The notes under the pieces: model-generated | What the model was told of the DNA's origin: nothing | Seen by the model: only the letters and a program-made list of their open reading frames with translations | The model's database searches: none | In this document: one piece after another, positions 1 through 7,955 of the stretch | How positions within the stretch are numbered: position 1 is the first letter of the stretch | Layout: every line of letters starts with the position of its first letter | Position numbers and translations under genes: made by a program | Source of the DNA: Alphaproteobacteria bacterium | GTDB lineage: Bacteria > Pseudomonadota > Alphaproteobacteria > Caulobacterales > Caulobacteraceae | Assembly (NCBI GenBank): GCA_018895795.1 | Contig: JAHINZ010000193.1 | Span: forward strand, 1-21,276 | DNA length: 21,276 bases | Direction: 5' to 3'

Positions 1-92
1 CCGGCGACGATGGCGATCTTGCCCGGGGTCGGATAGCGGTGGAAGTTCAGCGCTTCTTCGTCGGTGAAGGTCTTCTTCTCGGTGTCGCTCAT
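1..92 (-). CDS. maeB: Malic enzyme, N-terminal fragment (cut by window edge)
   Basis: Only the first 30 codons are present. Reading leftwards from the ATG at 92, the protein begins MSDTEKKTF and continues with EEALNFHRYPTPGKIAIV. The HRYPTPGKI block resembles the N-terminus of the large NADP-dependent malic enzymes (MaeB type), which decarboxylate malate to pyruvate in the cytoplasm. A GGA-rich stretch lies upstream of the ATG. The catalytic and NADP-binding parts lie outside the window, so the assignment rests on this short N-terminal similarity alone. The gene is divergent from dapB. Confidence 0.65.
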   Translation of the reverse strand, partial: MSDTEKKTFTDEEALNFHRYPTPGKIAIVA

Positions 93-339
93 ACCCGGGG
101 CTTCCATCCTGCGTGCCAGTTGATGGGACGAGCCGGACAATGCGACGCGCCCTTATATGGGGGGCACCGTAACGGCGGCGATCGGCGCCCACAACATGCG
201 ACAGGCGATAAACGTCGAGCAAACGCTTGTTGGGCTTGGCGTTGCGTAAGCTTGGCGCGCAGACGGCGGGACGATCTTCCATTGACCGGGCGGCGGGGAA
301 TGGGCGACTAGGCGGCGTGTCGCCGGGCCGGAGATCGCC
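93..339. other. Divergent intergenic region between the malic enzyme gene and dapB
   Basis: These 247 bases hold no convincing gene. Open frames crossing it lack ribosome binding sites and family features. A possible dapB promoter is TTGACC at 282-287, a 17-base spacer and CGACTA at 305-310. This is only a loose match to the Caulobacter housekeeping pattern. An AT-containing patch (TTATATGG, around 152-159) could belong to the leftward promoter. Neither is secure. Confidence 0.3.
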
Positions 340-1128
340 ATGACCACCACCGTGAGGATCGCCATCGCCGGGGCTCTGGGCCGCATGGGCCAGGCCGTGG
401 CCAAGACCTTGGCGCAGCAGGACGCCGCCGTCGTGGTCGCCCGCTTCGATCGGCCGGACGCGGCGGGCGAGGGCCTCGTGGCGCGCGACGCGGCCCTGGC
501 CGCCGCCGACGTGGTCATCGACTTCACCCTGCCCGAGGCGTCGGTGCTGCTGGCCGAGGCCTGCGCCGCCAACGGCGGGCCGGCGATGATCATCGGCTCG
601 ACCGGCTTTTCGCCCGAACAGCTGGCCCGCATCGACGCGGCGGCGACGCGGATCGCCATCGTCCGCTCCGGCAACTATGCGCTGGGCGTCAACATGCTGC
701 TGGGCCTGGTCAAGCAGGCCGCCGCCGCCCTGCCGGCCCGCGACTGGGACATCGAGATCTTCGAGGGCCACCACAAGCGCAAGATCGACGCGCCGTCGGG
801 CACCGCCCTGATGCTGGGCCAGGCCGCCGCCGAGGGGCGCGGCGTGAGCCTGGGCGAGGTCGAGGACCGGGCCCGCGACGGCGTCACGGGACCCCGGCGC
901 GAAGGCGCGATCGGCTTTTCGGTGATGCGCGGCGGCGGGGTGATCGGCGAGCACAGCGTGATCTTCGCCGGCGAGGAGGAGATCCTGACCCTGTCGCATT
1001 CGGCCCGCGACCGCGGGTTGTTCGCGCGCGGCGCGATCGCCGCCGCCGTCTGGCTCCAGGGCCGGCCGCCGGGTCTGTATGACATGCAGGACGTTCTGGG
1101 CTTTCGCCGACAAGGCCAGCCGCACTAG
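340..1128 (+). CDS. dapB: 4-hydroxy-tetrahydrodipicolinate reductase DapB
   Basis: DapB reduces 4-hydroxy-tetrahydrodipicolinate with NAD(P)H in the diaminopimelate/lysine pathway, in the cytoplasm. The 262-residue protein has the usual family length. The dinucleotide-binding loop AGALGRMGQAV is near residues 10-20. The family signature EGHHKRKIDAPSGTAL lies near residues 147-162 and contains the catalytic HH pair, the lysine and the substrate-binding SGT. The ATG at 340 follows a CCGGAG stretch with suitable spacing. The gene precedes ydbH by 43 bases, but the two are functionally unrelated. Identification is firm. Confidence 0.96.
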   Translation: MTTTVRIAIAGALGRMGQAVAKTLAQQDAAVVVARFDRPDAAGEGLVARDAALAAADVVIDFTLPEASVLLAEACAANGGPAMIIGSTGFSPEQLARIDAAATRIAIVRSGNYALGVNMLLGLVKQAAAALPARDWDIEIFEGHHKRKIDAPSGTALMLGQAAAEGRGVSLGEVEDRARDGVTGPRREGAIGFSVMRGGGVIGEHSVIFAGEEEILTLSHSARDRGLFARGAIAAAVWLQGRPPGLYDMQDVLGFRRQGQPH

Positions 1129-1171
1129 ACTTTGCAAAAGCCGGGGGGCTTGGAACCAGACTTAGGACCCG

Positions 1172-4100
1172 ATGGCCGAACCGACGCCCGACCCCGTTTC
1201 AGAGCCGCGTGACCGCCCTTCCGGCGCGCGACGCCCGGCGCGGCGTCGCGATCGGCTGATCGCCGCGGGACTGGAGGCGGCCTCGCTGTCGATGCTGGGC
1301 GTCATCGCCCTGGGCTTGCTGGCCTATGCCGGACGCCGTGAAATCAGCCGCGAGCTGGCCCAGGGCTGGCTGAGCGACCACGGCGTCGACGCCGTGGTCA
1401 TGGTCGACGAGCTGGACGCCAGCGGCTTTTCCGGCGCGATCCGGGTGGGGCCCAAGGGCGATCCGACCTTCGCCGCCGACCGTATCGAGGTGGCCTATGA
1501 CCTGCAGGCGCCGTGGTTGGGCGGCCCGTTCGCTCTAAACACCCGCGCCGTGCGGCTGGTCCGGCCCCGGCTGAAGGCCAGCCTGACCGACAAGGGCCTG
1601 AACTTCGGACCCCTGCAGGGGCTGATCGACGATCTGACCAAGGGCCCGCGCGATCCGCGCGGCGGCGGCCCGGCCATCCTGGTCGAGAACGCCCGGCTGG
1701 ACCTGCGCACCCCCGGCGGCCTGGCCCGCATCACCGGCGACGCCAGCCTGGACAACGGCGAGCTGCTGCGCTTCGACGGCCGGCTGGGCGCGATGCGCTA
1801 TGCGGTTCAGGACCTGGTCGTCGAGGCGCGAGGCGCGCTGCTGACCGTGCGCAAGCGCGGCGACCGTCTGACCCTGCGGGCCCGTTTCGATCTCGACACC
1901 CTGGTCGCGCAAAGCGTCGAGCTGGACGACGCCCAGGGCCAGATCGACGCCGATATCGCCTATCCCGATCTGGCCCGGCTGTCGGCCGACGGCCCCGCCG
2001 ACGTCCGGGCCGTCGTCGAGGCCGGCGCGGCGCGGCTGGGCGCGACCCAGGCCGACGGCGCGGCGGTCAGCCTGGCCCTGCTGGGCCGACTGGACGGAAT
2101 CCTGGCCAACGGCCGTTTCGCCGGTCGGGCGACCGGCCACGCCCGCGGCGATCAGGTGGACGGACCGAGCCTGAAGGCCCGCGAGGTCGCCGTGGATCTG
2201 GACCTGCCCCAGGTCGCGGCCGCCCGCCAGGGCGCCCGGACCGTGATCCTGGCCGGCGGCCAGGTCTCGGCCGAGGCCGGACAGGCCCTGACCGGCGGCG
2301 CGGCCCTGCGCCAGGTCTCGGCGCGGATCGACACCGCCGGCCTGACCCTGTCGCTCGACGACGCCGGCGCGGCCGCCAGCGGCCCGCTGTCGGTGCGGCT
2401 GGGCGCCGGGCGGCTGGCCGGCGGCGGCCTGGCCCTGACCCGCCTGGCGGCCCAGGCCAAGGGTCGCCTCGACGGCCCGCTGTCGCGGCCCGGCCTGACG
2501 CTCAGCGGCTCGGCCGGCGCCGACAGCGGCGTGTCGGGCCCCGACGCCGAGCGGCTGGCCGGTCTGCTGCCCGATCCCGCCGACGCCCGCGCCGCCGCCC
2601 AGGCCCTGCGGACCTTCGCCCTGAGCGCCCCGGCCTTCGCCCTGACCCTGCGCGACGGTCGCACCCTGCTGACCCTGCCCCGCCCGATCACCCTGAGCGC
2701 CGCCAACGGCGTCCAGGCGGCGATCACCGCGTCGGGCGGACCGCTGCTCGACCTCGCCGGCGGCCTGGCGCGCGGCGGCCTGGCGGCGACCCTGGGCGGC
2801 GGCGGCCTGCCCAATCTGCGGCTCGCGACGCCCGATTGGCGGAGCGTCGACGGAACCCTGACCGCCCGCCTGGCGATCGCCGGAGACCATATCGACATCG
2901 CGCCGCTGGAAGGTCTGGCGGGGCAGATCGAGGGCCAGGCCCAGTTGGCCGGCGCACGCTTCAACTTCACCCTCAGCGGCTGCCGGCCGCTGTCGGCCAC
3001 CCGCGTCCTGGTGGGCGAGACCCCGCTGTCGGCCCCCAAACTGACCCTGTGCCCGGCCGGCGGCCCGTTGCTGGCGATCCATGACGGCGCCTGGACCGCC
3101 TCGGCCCGGTTCCGCGACCTGACCGTATCGCTCGACGAGGCCCAGGCGCAGGTCGCCGACGGCGCGGGAAGCCTGACCGCCGAGGGCCGGGGCGCGCCGC
3201 TACGGGCCGAGGTCCGCCTGGACCAAGGGGTGCTGCGCGACGCCGCCGCGACCCGCCGCTTCAACCCGATCCGGGCCGACGGCCGTCTGGCGCTGTCCGG
3301 CGGACTCTGGACGGGAACGATCGACGCCGCCACGCCGGTCGGCCAGCCTCTGGGCCACATCGTCCTGCGCCACGACGTCGCCCGGGCCCGGGGCCGGGCC
3401 GAGATCGACGCCTCGAAACTGGCCTTCGCCAAGGGCGGGCTGCAGCCGGGCGACCTGTCGCCGATGGCGGCCTGGGCCACCCAGGCCTCGGGTCCCGCCA
3501 GCTTCACCGGCCTGTTCGCCTGGGACGCCGACGGCATGACCAGCCGAGGCCGACTGGCCGTCCATGGCCTGGACTTCACCAGCCCGGTCGGCTTCGTGGC
3601 CACCCTGGACGGAACCGTCGACTTCACCAGCCTGACCCCGCTGGTCAGCGCCCCCGCCCAGACCCTGAAGATCGTCCGCATCGATTCGATCGTGCCGCTG
3701 GAAGCCTTCGCCGCCGCCTTCAGTCTCGGGGCCCAGGCGCTGCATGTTTCGTCGGCCGCCTTCGAGGCCGCCAAGGGTCGGGTGTCGATCGAGCCGATCG
3801 ACGTGTCGCTGGACCCGCAAAAGCCGATCCGGGGCGTCATCGTCGTCGAGCACCTGGATCTGGGCGAGCTGATCGCCGCCTCGTCCCTGGTCGAGAAGGT
3901 CCAACTGAACGCCGTGGTCGACGGCCGGCTGCCGTTCGAATACGGCCCCAAGGGCTTCCGGTTCCTGGACGGCCATATCGGCGCCATCCAGCCCGGCCGC
4001 CTGTCCATCGCCCGCGCGGCCCTGAGCAACGTCCAGGCCGGCGAGGCGGCGGCGCCCGGCGCGCCGGCCCCGCCGGTCAACGCCATCCAGGACTTCGCCT

Positions 4101-4420
4101 ATCAGGCCATGGAGAACCTGGCGTTCGACACCCTGGAGGCCGGGGTCAACAGCACCGACCAGGGCCGGTTGGCCATCCTGTTCCACATCAAGGGCGAGCA
4201 CGATCCCACGGTCGCCGAAACGGCCAAGGTGGGCCTGATGGACCTTTTGCGCGGCCGCGCGTTCAACAAGCGCATCGCCCTGCCGGCCAAGACGCCGGTC
4301 GATTTGACCCTCGACACCTCGCTGAACTTCGACGAGCTTCTGCAAGCCTGGCGGCGGGCCTATAAGGGCGAGGACCCCTCCGAGGCGGAGGCGGCGCGTT
4401 CAGACCCGGTTCAGCCATGA
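1172..4420 (+). CDS. ydbH: YdbH-like AsmA-type intermembrane bridge protein
   Basis: This 1082-residue protein has a basic cytoplasmic N-terminus, one membrane anchor at about residues 31-53 and then a very long periplasmic region rich in repeated beta-strand segments (alternating LRL, ARL, GLDL stretches), as in AsmA-like lipid transport proteins. The C-terminal part (about residues 970-1075) has the YdbH-type end with VNSTDQGRLAILFHIKGEHD. Direct coupling to ynbE and ydbL confirms the assignment. In Escherichia coli, YdbH with YnbE forms a bridge between inner and outer membrane and is redundant with TamB and YhdP in supplying phospholipids to the outer membrane. It is longer than the E. 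coli protein (about 880 residues). The ATG at 1172 follows a TTAGGA ribosome binding site. Confidence 0.88.
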   Translation: MAEPTPDPVSEPRDRPSGARRPARRRDRLIAAGLEAASLSMLGVIALGLLAYAGRREISRELAQGWLSDHGVDAVVMVDELDASGFSGAIRVGPKGDPTFAADRIEVAYDLQAPWLGGPFALNTRAVRLVRPRLKASLTDKGLNFGPLQGLIDDLTKGPRDPRGGGPAILVENARLDLRTPGGLARITGDASLDNGELLRFDGRLGAMRYAVQDLVVEARGALLTVRKRGDRLTLRARFDLDTLVAQSVELDDAQGQIDADIAYPDLARLSADGPADVRAVVEAGAARLGATQADGAAVSLALLGRLDGILANGRFAGRATGHARGDQVDGPSLKAREVAVDLDLPQVAAARQGARTVILAGGQVSAEAGQALTGGAALRQVSARIDTAGLTLSLDDAGAAASGPLSVRLGAGRLAGGGLALTRLAAQAKGRLDGPLSRPGLTLSGSAGADSGVSGPDAERLAGLLPDPADARAAAQALRTFALSAPAFALTLRDGRTLLTLPRPITLSAANGVQAAITASGGPLLDLAGGLARGGLAATLGGGGLPNLRLATPDWRSVDGTLTARLAIAGDHIDIAPLEGLAGQIEGQAQLAGARFNFTLSGCRPLSATRVLVGETPLSAPKLTLCPAGGPLLAIHDGAWTASARFRDLTVSLDEAQAQVADGAGSLTAEGRGAPLRAEVRLDQGVLRDAAATRRFNPIRADGRLALSGGLWTGTIDAATPVGQPLGHIVLRHDVARARGRAEIDASKLAFAKGGLQPGDLSPMAAWATQASGPASFTGLFAWDADGMTSRGRLAVHGLDFTSPVGFVATLDGTVDFTSLTPLVSAPAQTLKIVRIDSIVPLEAFAAAFSLGAQALHVSSAAFEAAKGRVSIEPIDVSLDPQKPIRGVIVVEHLDLGELIAASSLVEKVQLNAVVDGRLPFEYGPKGFRFLDGHIGAIQPGRLSIARAALSNVQAGEAAAPGAPAPPVNAIQDFAYQAMENLAFDTLEAGVNSTDQGRLAILFHIKGEHDPTVAETAKVGLMDLLRGRAFNKRIALPAKTPVDLTLDTSLNFDELLQAWRRAYKGEDPSEAEAARSDPVQP

Positions 4421-4452
4421 CCGGCCAAGATTTATCCGAACTGGAGAGACGC

Positions 4453-4632
4453 ATGAGACCTCGCGCCCTGTTTTTGACCCTGATCGCGGCGGGAGCCCTC
4501 GGCGCCTGCACGCCGACGATTCGCGTCAAGGTCGATCCGATCAACATCTACGCCAAGCTGGACGCCGACGTCCGGGTGCGGCTGGACAAGGAAGTCCAGA
4601 CGCTGATCCAGCAAAACCCCAACCTCTTCTAA
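4453..4632 (+). CDS. ynbE: YnbE-like outer-membrane lipoprotein
   Basis: A 59-residue lipoprotein. MRPR and a hydrophobic stretch lead to the lipobox LGAC, with lipidated Cys at residue 19. The mature part, TPTIRVKVDPINIYAKLD, is the YnbE family signature. The chosen ATG at 4453 has GGAGAG just upstream and gives a proper signal peptide. An alternative in-frame ATG at 4417 overlaps the ydbH stop as ATGA but would put 12 polar residues before the signal. In E. coli YnbE is the outer-membrane partner that extends the YdbH beta groove. The gene lies between ydbH and ydbL, as in other proteobacteria. Confidence 0.88.
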   Translation: MRPRALFLTLIAAGALGACTPTIRVKVDPINIYAKLDADVRVRLDKEVQTLIQQNPNLF

Positions 4633-4646
4633 GGAAAGGAACCGAC

Positions 4647-5003
4647 ATGATGCGCAAGACACTGACGGTTCTCGCCATGGGCCTCTCGCTCGCCGCCGCC
4701 GGCGCCGGCTCGGCCCTGGCTCAATCGGCCGCCGCCAAGGCCACGGTCGACGCCGCCAAGGTCCAGGGAGTCGTGGGCGAACAGGCCGACGGCTATCTGG
4801 GGATCGTGGCCGGCGGCGACGCCGCCCTGCGTGAGGCCGTGACCGAGATCAACACCGGCCGCGCCGCCGCCTACAAGGACATCGCCGTCAAGACCGGCGT
4901 CACCCCCGAAGCGGCCGGCCAGGCCACCGCCAAGCAGCTCTACAGCCGCCTGGCCCCCGGCCAGTACTGGAAGCCGCTCGACGGCGGCTGGATGAAGAAG
5001 TAG
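4647..5003 (+). CDS. ydbL: YdbL family (DUF1318) periplasmic protein
   Basis: A 118-residue secreted protein. The signal peptide ends near residue 26 after SALA, with QSAAAK at the mature start. The body contains VVGEQADGYLGIV and later EINTGRAAAYKDIA and LAPGQYW, which are the conserved blocks of the YdbL/DUF1318 family. In E. coli YdbL works with the YdbH-YnbE bridge and appears to act as a chaperone-like modulator of it. A strong AAGGAAAGGA ribosome binding site precedes the ATG at 4647, which is 14 bases after the ynbE stop. A second ATG follows at once (4650). This is the last gene of the module; a palindromic repeat follows the stop. Confidence 0.88.
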   Translation: MMRKTLTVLAMGLSLAAAGAGSALAQSAAAKATVDAAKVQGVVGEQADGYLGIVAGGDAALREAVTEINTGRAAAYKDIAVKTGVTPEAAGQATAKQLYSRLAPGQYWKPLDGGWMKK

Positions 5004-5015
5004 CGCCTAGTTAAC

Positions 5016-5086
5016 TTGCCCCCACCGGACCGCTGCGCGGTCGTCCGCCCCCGGAGGGGGCGGAGCGCGCAGCGCGGAGGGGGCAA
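5016..5086. repeat. GC-rich palindromic intergenic repeat, copy 1
   Basis: Outer arms ttgccccc (5016-5023) and gggggcaa (5079-5086) are inverted. Inside are ACCGCTGCGCGGT and GCCCCCGGAGGGGGC palindromes. Bases 5062-5084 (starting ggagcgcgcagcgcggaggg) are identical to 6095-6117. It lies between ydbL and rhtA and may also serve as a terminator. It looks like a dispersed repeat of the kind common in Caulobacter intergenic regions. Confidence 0.7.
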
Positions 5087-5132
5087 GGTCCTGGGGCTGG
5101 AACCGTCGCCGCCTCTCCCCTAAGAACGGCCC

Positions 5133-6020
5133 ATGCCGTCCAGCGCGACCCTCAAAGCCCTGACCCCCTACGCCGCCCTGCTGGGGGCGATCCTGACGCT
5201 GTGCATGGGGGCGTCGTTCGCCAAAAGCCTGTTCCCGATCGTCGGCGCCCCGGGGACCAGCGCCTATCGCGTGGGCTTCTCGGCCCTGCTGCTGCTGATC
5301 GTCTGGCGGCCCTGGCGCACGCCGCTGACCCGCGCCGACCTGAGGGCCGTGGCGCAGTACGGGGCGGTGATGGGGTTGATGAACCTCAGCTTCTACATGG
5401 CCTTGCGCACCATCCCCCTGGGCCTGACCATCGCCATCGAGTTCACCGGGCCCCTGACCCTGGCTCTGCTGCATTCGCGCAAGCTGATCCACTTCGTGTG
5501 GATCGCCCTGGCGGCGCTGGGCCTGAGCCTGCTGCTGCCGCTGAAACCCGGCGCCGGATCGCTGGATCCCGTGGGGGTCGGTTTCGCCGCCGCGGCGGCG
5601 GTGCTGTGGGCGCTCTATATCATCCTGGGCAAGCGCACCGGCCATCTGCACGCCGGCCGCACCGTGGCCCTGGGCATGACCACCGCCGCCCTGATCGTGG
5701 TCCCGATCGGTATAGCCTCGGCCGGCGCGGCCCTCTTTCACCCCAGGCTGTTGGTCTTGGGTCTGGGGGTGGCCGTGCTGTCCAGCGCCATTCCCTATTC
5801 GCTGGAGATGATCGCCTTGAAGGGCATCCCCAAGCGCAGCTTCGGCGTGCTGCTCAGCGCCGAACCCGCCGCCGGCGCGCTGGTCGGGCTGGCCTTGCTG
5901 GGCGAGCGCCTGGCGCCGCTGCAGTGGCTGGCCATCGCCGCGATCGTCGCCGCGTCGGCGGGGACGATCCTGACGACCCCAGGGGAGGCGAGTGAAACGG
6001 AAGCGCTCACCCCCACCTGA
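5133..6020 (+). CDS. rhtA: RhtA-type EamA/DMT family exporter
   Basis: This 295-residue protein has ten predicted membrane segments in two EamA repeats. It closely follows RhtA, the E. coli threonine/homoserine exporter of the drug/metabolite transporter superfamily. Matching blocks are ASFAKSLFPIVGAPGTSA near residue 27, EFTGPL near 100, LPLKPGAGSLDP near 137, IPYSLEMIALKGIPKRSFG near 220-240 and EPAAGALVG near 245. The inferred role is inner-membrane efflux of amino acids or related small metabolites. The exact substrate cannot be read from sequence. The ATG at 5133 follows CCTAAGAACGGCCC, a weak ribosome binding site. It stands alone between two palindromic repeats. Confidence 0.88.
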   Translation: MPSSATLKALTPYAALLGAILTLCMGASFAKSLFPIVGAPGTSAYRVGFSALLLLIVWRPWRTPLTRADLRAVAQYGAVMGLMNLSFYMALRTIPLGLTIAIEFTGPLTLALLHSRKLIHFVWIALAALGLSLLLPLKPGAGSLDPVGVGFAAAAAVLWALYIILGKRTGHLHAGRTVALGMTTAALIVVPIGIASAGAALFHPRLLVLGLGVAVLSSAIPYSLEMIALKGIPKRSFGVLLSAEPAAGALVGLALLGERLAPLQWLAIAAIVAASAGTILTTPGEASETEALTPT

Positions 6021-6029
6021 CCGCGGAGC

Positions 6030-6117
6030 CTGTCCTCGGGCGCGCGCTTCGCGCGACCCGGGGGCGGATGACCTCATCTTCCCCCTCCGGGGGAGGAGCG
6101 CGCAGCGCGGAGGGGGC
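6030..6117. repeat. GC-rich palindromic intergenic repeat, copy 2
   Basis: This lies between the convergent genes rhtA and cysQ. The left half has an inverted CGCGCGCTTCGCGCG core flanked by CCTCGGG and CCCGGGGG. The right half has CCCCCTCCGGGGG (6081-6093) and then a 23-base stretch (6095-6117) identical to bases 5062-5084 of copy 1. The strong folding in both orientations fits a bidirectional transcription terminator as well as a dispersed repeat. Confidence 0.7.
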
Positions 6118-6123
6118 GAGTCC

Positions 6124-6921
6124 CTAGCCGCCCCGCGCCACGAACCAGCCGTTGCGGAAGCCCTGATCGGCCTTGCCGTAGACGAACGGCGACCCATCCG
6201 GCGCGGTGAAGGTTCCGCCCGCCGCGATCAGGATCGCGTGGCCGGCGGCGGTGTCCCATTCCATGGTCGGGCCGTGACGCGGATAGATATCGGCCGAGCC
6301 CTCGGCGATGCGGCACATCTTGATCGAGCTATCCATCGGCGCGCGCAGGTCAAAGCCGTATTCGGCCGCCAGCTGGGTCGCCCGTTCCTCGCTCATGGTG
6401 TGGCTGATCAGCGCGACCGCCTGGCCCCGGGGCCAGGCGCGAACCGTCACCGCCGTCTCGGGAGCCCCCGGCGACACCCGCTTGAGCACGCCGCCCGAGG
6501 TGGTGAACCACGCCTCGCCCGTGGCCGGAGCCACGATCGCGCCAGCCACCGGGACGCCGTTCTCGATCAGGCCGATATTGACCGTGAAGTTGGGATCGCC
6601 GCGCACGAAGGCCTTGGTGCCATCGACCGGATCGACCAGGAAGAAGCGCGGACCGATGTCCTCGGGCGCGCCGAACTCGCTGGCGTCTTCTTCCGACACC
6701 GTCGGCACGCCCGGAAAGACTTCGGCCAGCCTTTGCAGGATCAGGCGTTCGCCGGCCTTGTCGGCCTCGGTCACCGGGCTGGAATCGGCTTTCTGGACCA
6801 CGTCCAGCTCGGTCTTCCAGAACGGCAGGATGATCCGCGAAGCCTCTTCACAGATCTCGGCCAGGGCGCGGCCCCAATCGGCCAGGGGGAGGCCGGCGTG
6901 GGGATGGTCGGAAACGCTCAT
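6124..6921 (-). CDS. cysQ: 3'(2'),5'-bisphosphate nucleotidase CysQ
   Basis: CysQ removes the 3'-phosphate from adenosine 3',5'-bisphosphate (PAP) and similar nucleotides, recycling the by-product of sulfate assimilation. The 265-residue protein belongs to the inositol monophosphatase superfamily. It shows SSPVTEADK near residue 47, the metal-binding SEED at 76-79, DPVDGTKAFVRGDPNF from 97, and EWDTAAGHAIL toward the C-terminus. The FVRGDPNFTVNIGLI and YPRHGPTMEWDTAAG blocks separate CysQ from plain inositol phosphatases. The ATG at 6921 follows GAGAGGA; an upstream in-frame ATG at 6960 falls inside the preceding gene and lacks a ribosome binding site. It follows the DUF3553 gene by 10 bases, so the two are probably one operon. 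Confidence 0.9.
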   Translation of the reverse strand: MSVSDHPHAGLPLADWGRALAEICEEASRIILPFWKTELDVVQKADSSPVTEADKAGERLILQRLAEVFPGVPTVSEEDASEFGAPEDIGPRFFLVDPVDGTKAFVRGDPNFTVNIGLIENGVPVAGAIVAPATGEAWFTTSGGVLKRVSPGAPETAVTVRAWPRGQAVALISHTMSEERATQLAAEYGFDLRAPMDSSIKMCRIAEGSADIYPRHGPTMEWDTAAGHAILIAAGGTFTAPDGSPFVYGKADQGFRNGWFVARGG

Positions 6922-6931
6922 CTTGATCCTC

Positions 6932-7117
6932 TCACGACCCGCGCGGGTCATCGCCGACAAAGACCAGGGTCACGCGCTGGGCGTCGATCGTCTGCTTGCC
7001 GGCGTCTTCGAAATTGACGGTGACGCGATGGCCGATCACGGATTGCACCTGCCCCAGGCCCCAGTCGGGCTGATCAGGATGGCGCACGAGGACGCCCGGT
7101 TCGAGAAACGGATCCAT
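6932..7117 (-). CDS. DUF3553 domain small protein
   Basis: A 61-residue protein, MDPFLEPGVLVRHPDQ onwards, with the pattern G-x-V-x-H-P-x-x-P-x-W-G-x-G-Q-V and then V-x-V-N-F-E-x-A-G-K. This is the DUF3553 family, small SH3-like barrel proteins frequent in alphaproteobacteria. A similar fold occurs in the RNA polymerase-binding CarD/TRCF group, but no function is established here. The ATG at 7117 has a clear AGGAG eight bases upstream. The long open frame extending upstream (to 7891) runs antisense through chpT and is not the gene. It is divergent from chpT, with only 66 bases between starts. Confidence 0.8.
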   Translation of the reverse strand: MDPFLEPGVLVRHPDQPDWGLGQVQSVIGHRVTVNFEDAGKQTIDAQRVTLVFVGDDPRGS

Positions 7118-7183
7118 AACGCGCTCCTGATAGGCCGCCTCTTCAGTTTGCCAAAGCTTCAAATCACGCCAGAGTCCGCACCC

Positions 7184-7861
7184 ATGACCGATACGCCCGC
7201 CCCCGAGCCCGCCCTGACCGTCGCCGTCGCCGACGTCAGGGGCCCCGACTTCGCCGCGATGCTGGCGGCGCGGCTGTGCCATGACTTCATCAGTCCGGCC
7301 AGCGCCATCGTCTCGGGCCTCGACCTGCTGGACGACCCCAGCGCCCAGGACATGCGCGAGGACGCCATGAGCCTGATCGCCTCGTCGGCTCGCAAGCTGG
7401 CCGATCTGCTGCAGTTCTGTCGCGTGGCCTTCGGCGCCTCGGCCTCGGCCGAGGATTTCGACTCCCGCGAGCTGGAAAAACTGGCCCAGGGCGTGTTCGC
7501 CCATGTGCGCCCCGAAATGGTCTGGGCCATCGAGCCGCGGACGATGAACAAGTCGTCGGCCCGCGCCATTCTCAATATCGCCCAGCTGGCCGCCAGCGCC
7601 CTGCCGGCCGGCGGCGTCGCCACCCTGAAGGGCGTCGCGGCCGGCGACCGGTTCCTGATCACCTCGGACTCGATCGGGGCCCGCGCCCGTCTGCGGCCCG
7701 AGGTGATGGCCGGTCTGCGGGGCGAGGCCCTGGTCGAGGGCCTGGGCGGACCCTGGGTTCAGGCGGCCTATCTTCACGCCGTGGTGCGGGCGGCCGGCGG
7801 TCAGCTGGCCGTCGAGACCGCCGAGGACCGCATCAGCCTGGCCGCCTGGGTTCCGGCCTGA
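7184..7861 (+). CDS. chpT: Histidine phosphotransferase ChpT
   Basis: ChpT carries phosphate from the hybrid kinase CckA to the cell-cycle regulator CtrA and to CpdR in Caulobacter and relatives. The 225-residue protein begins MTDTPAPEP and has AAMLAARLCHDFISPASAI. The acceptor histidine is residue 33, the same number as in C. crescentus ChpT. The helical dimerisation part spans about 20-90. The C-terminal half resembles a kinase ATP-binding domain without N and G boxes, as in ChpT. The ATG at 7184 is chosen because it gives the known length; a longer frame from 6308 runs antisense through cysQ. A GAGTC site (CcrM methylation type) is at 7172-7176, just upstream. Confidence 0.93.
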   Translation: MTDTPAPEPALTVAVADVRGPDFAAMLAARLCHDFISPASAIVSGLDLLDDPSAQDMREDAMSLIASSARKLADLLQFCRVAFGASASAEDFDSRELEKLAQGVFAHVRPEMVWAIEPRTMNKSSARAILNIAQLAASALPAGGVATLKGVAAGDRFLITSDSIGARARLRPEVMAGLRGEALVEGLGGPWVQAAYLHAVVRAAGGQLAVETAEDRISLAAWVPA

Positions 7862-7955
7862 GTCCCTTTGAGGGGAAATCACCCGGCGCACGCTCTAAAC
7901 TCACCGCTCCTTAACCTCGGCGCCCGACGATGAGCCCCTTGGATTGGAGCGCACC

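Noticed and set aside
39..311. Rightward open frame across the malic enzyme start and the intergenic region
   Set aside because: No ribosome binding site, Arg-rich shadow composition, and it overlaps the malic enzyme start antisense.
1535..4345. Long leftward open frames (up to 644 codons) across ydbH
   Set aside because: They are antisense to a well-supported gene, have biased Arg/Pro/Ala or Gln/Gly composition typical of GC-rich shadow frames, and show no family motifs.
6308..7183. Long rightward frame leading into chpT
   Set aside because: Antisense to cysQ and the DUF3553 gene; the ATG at 7184 gives the known ChpT length with the acceptor His at residue 33.
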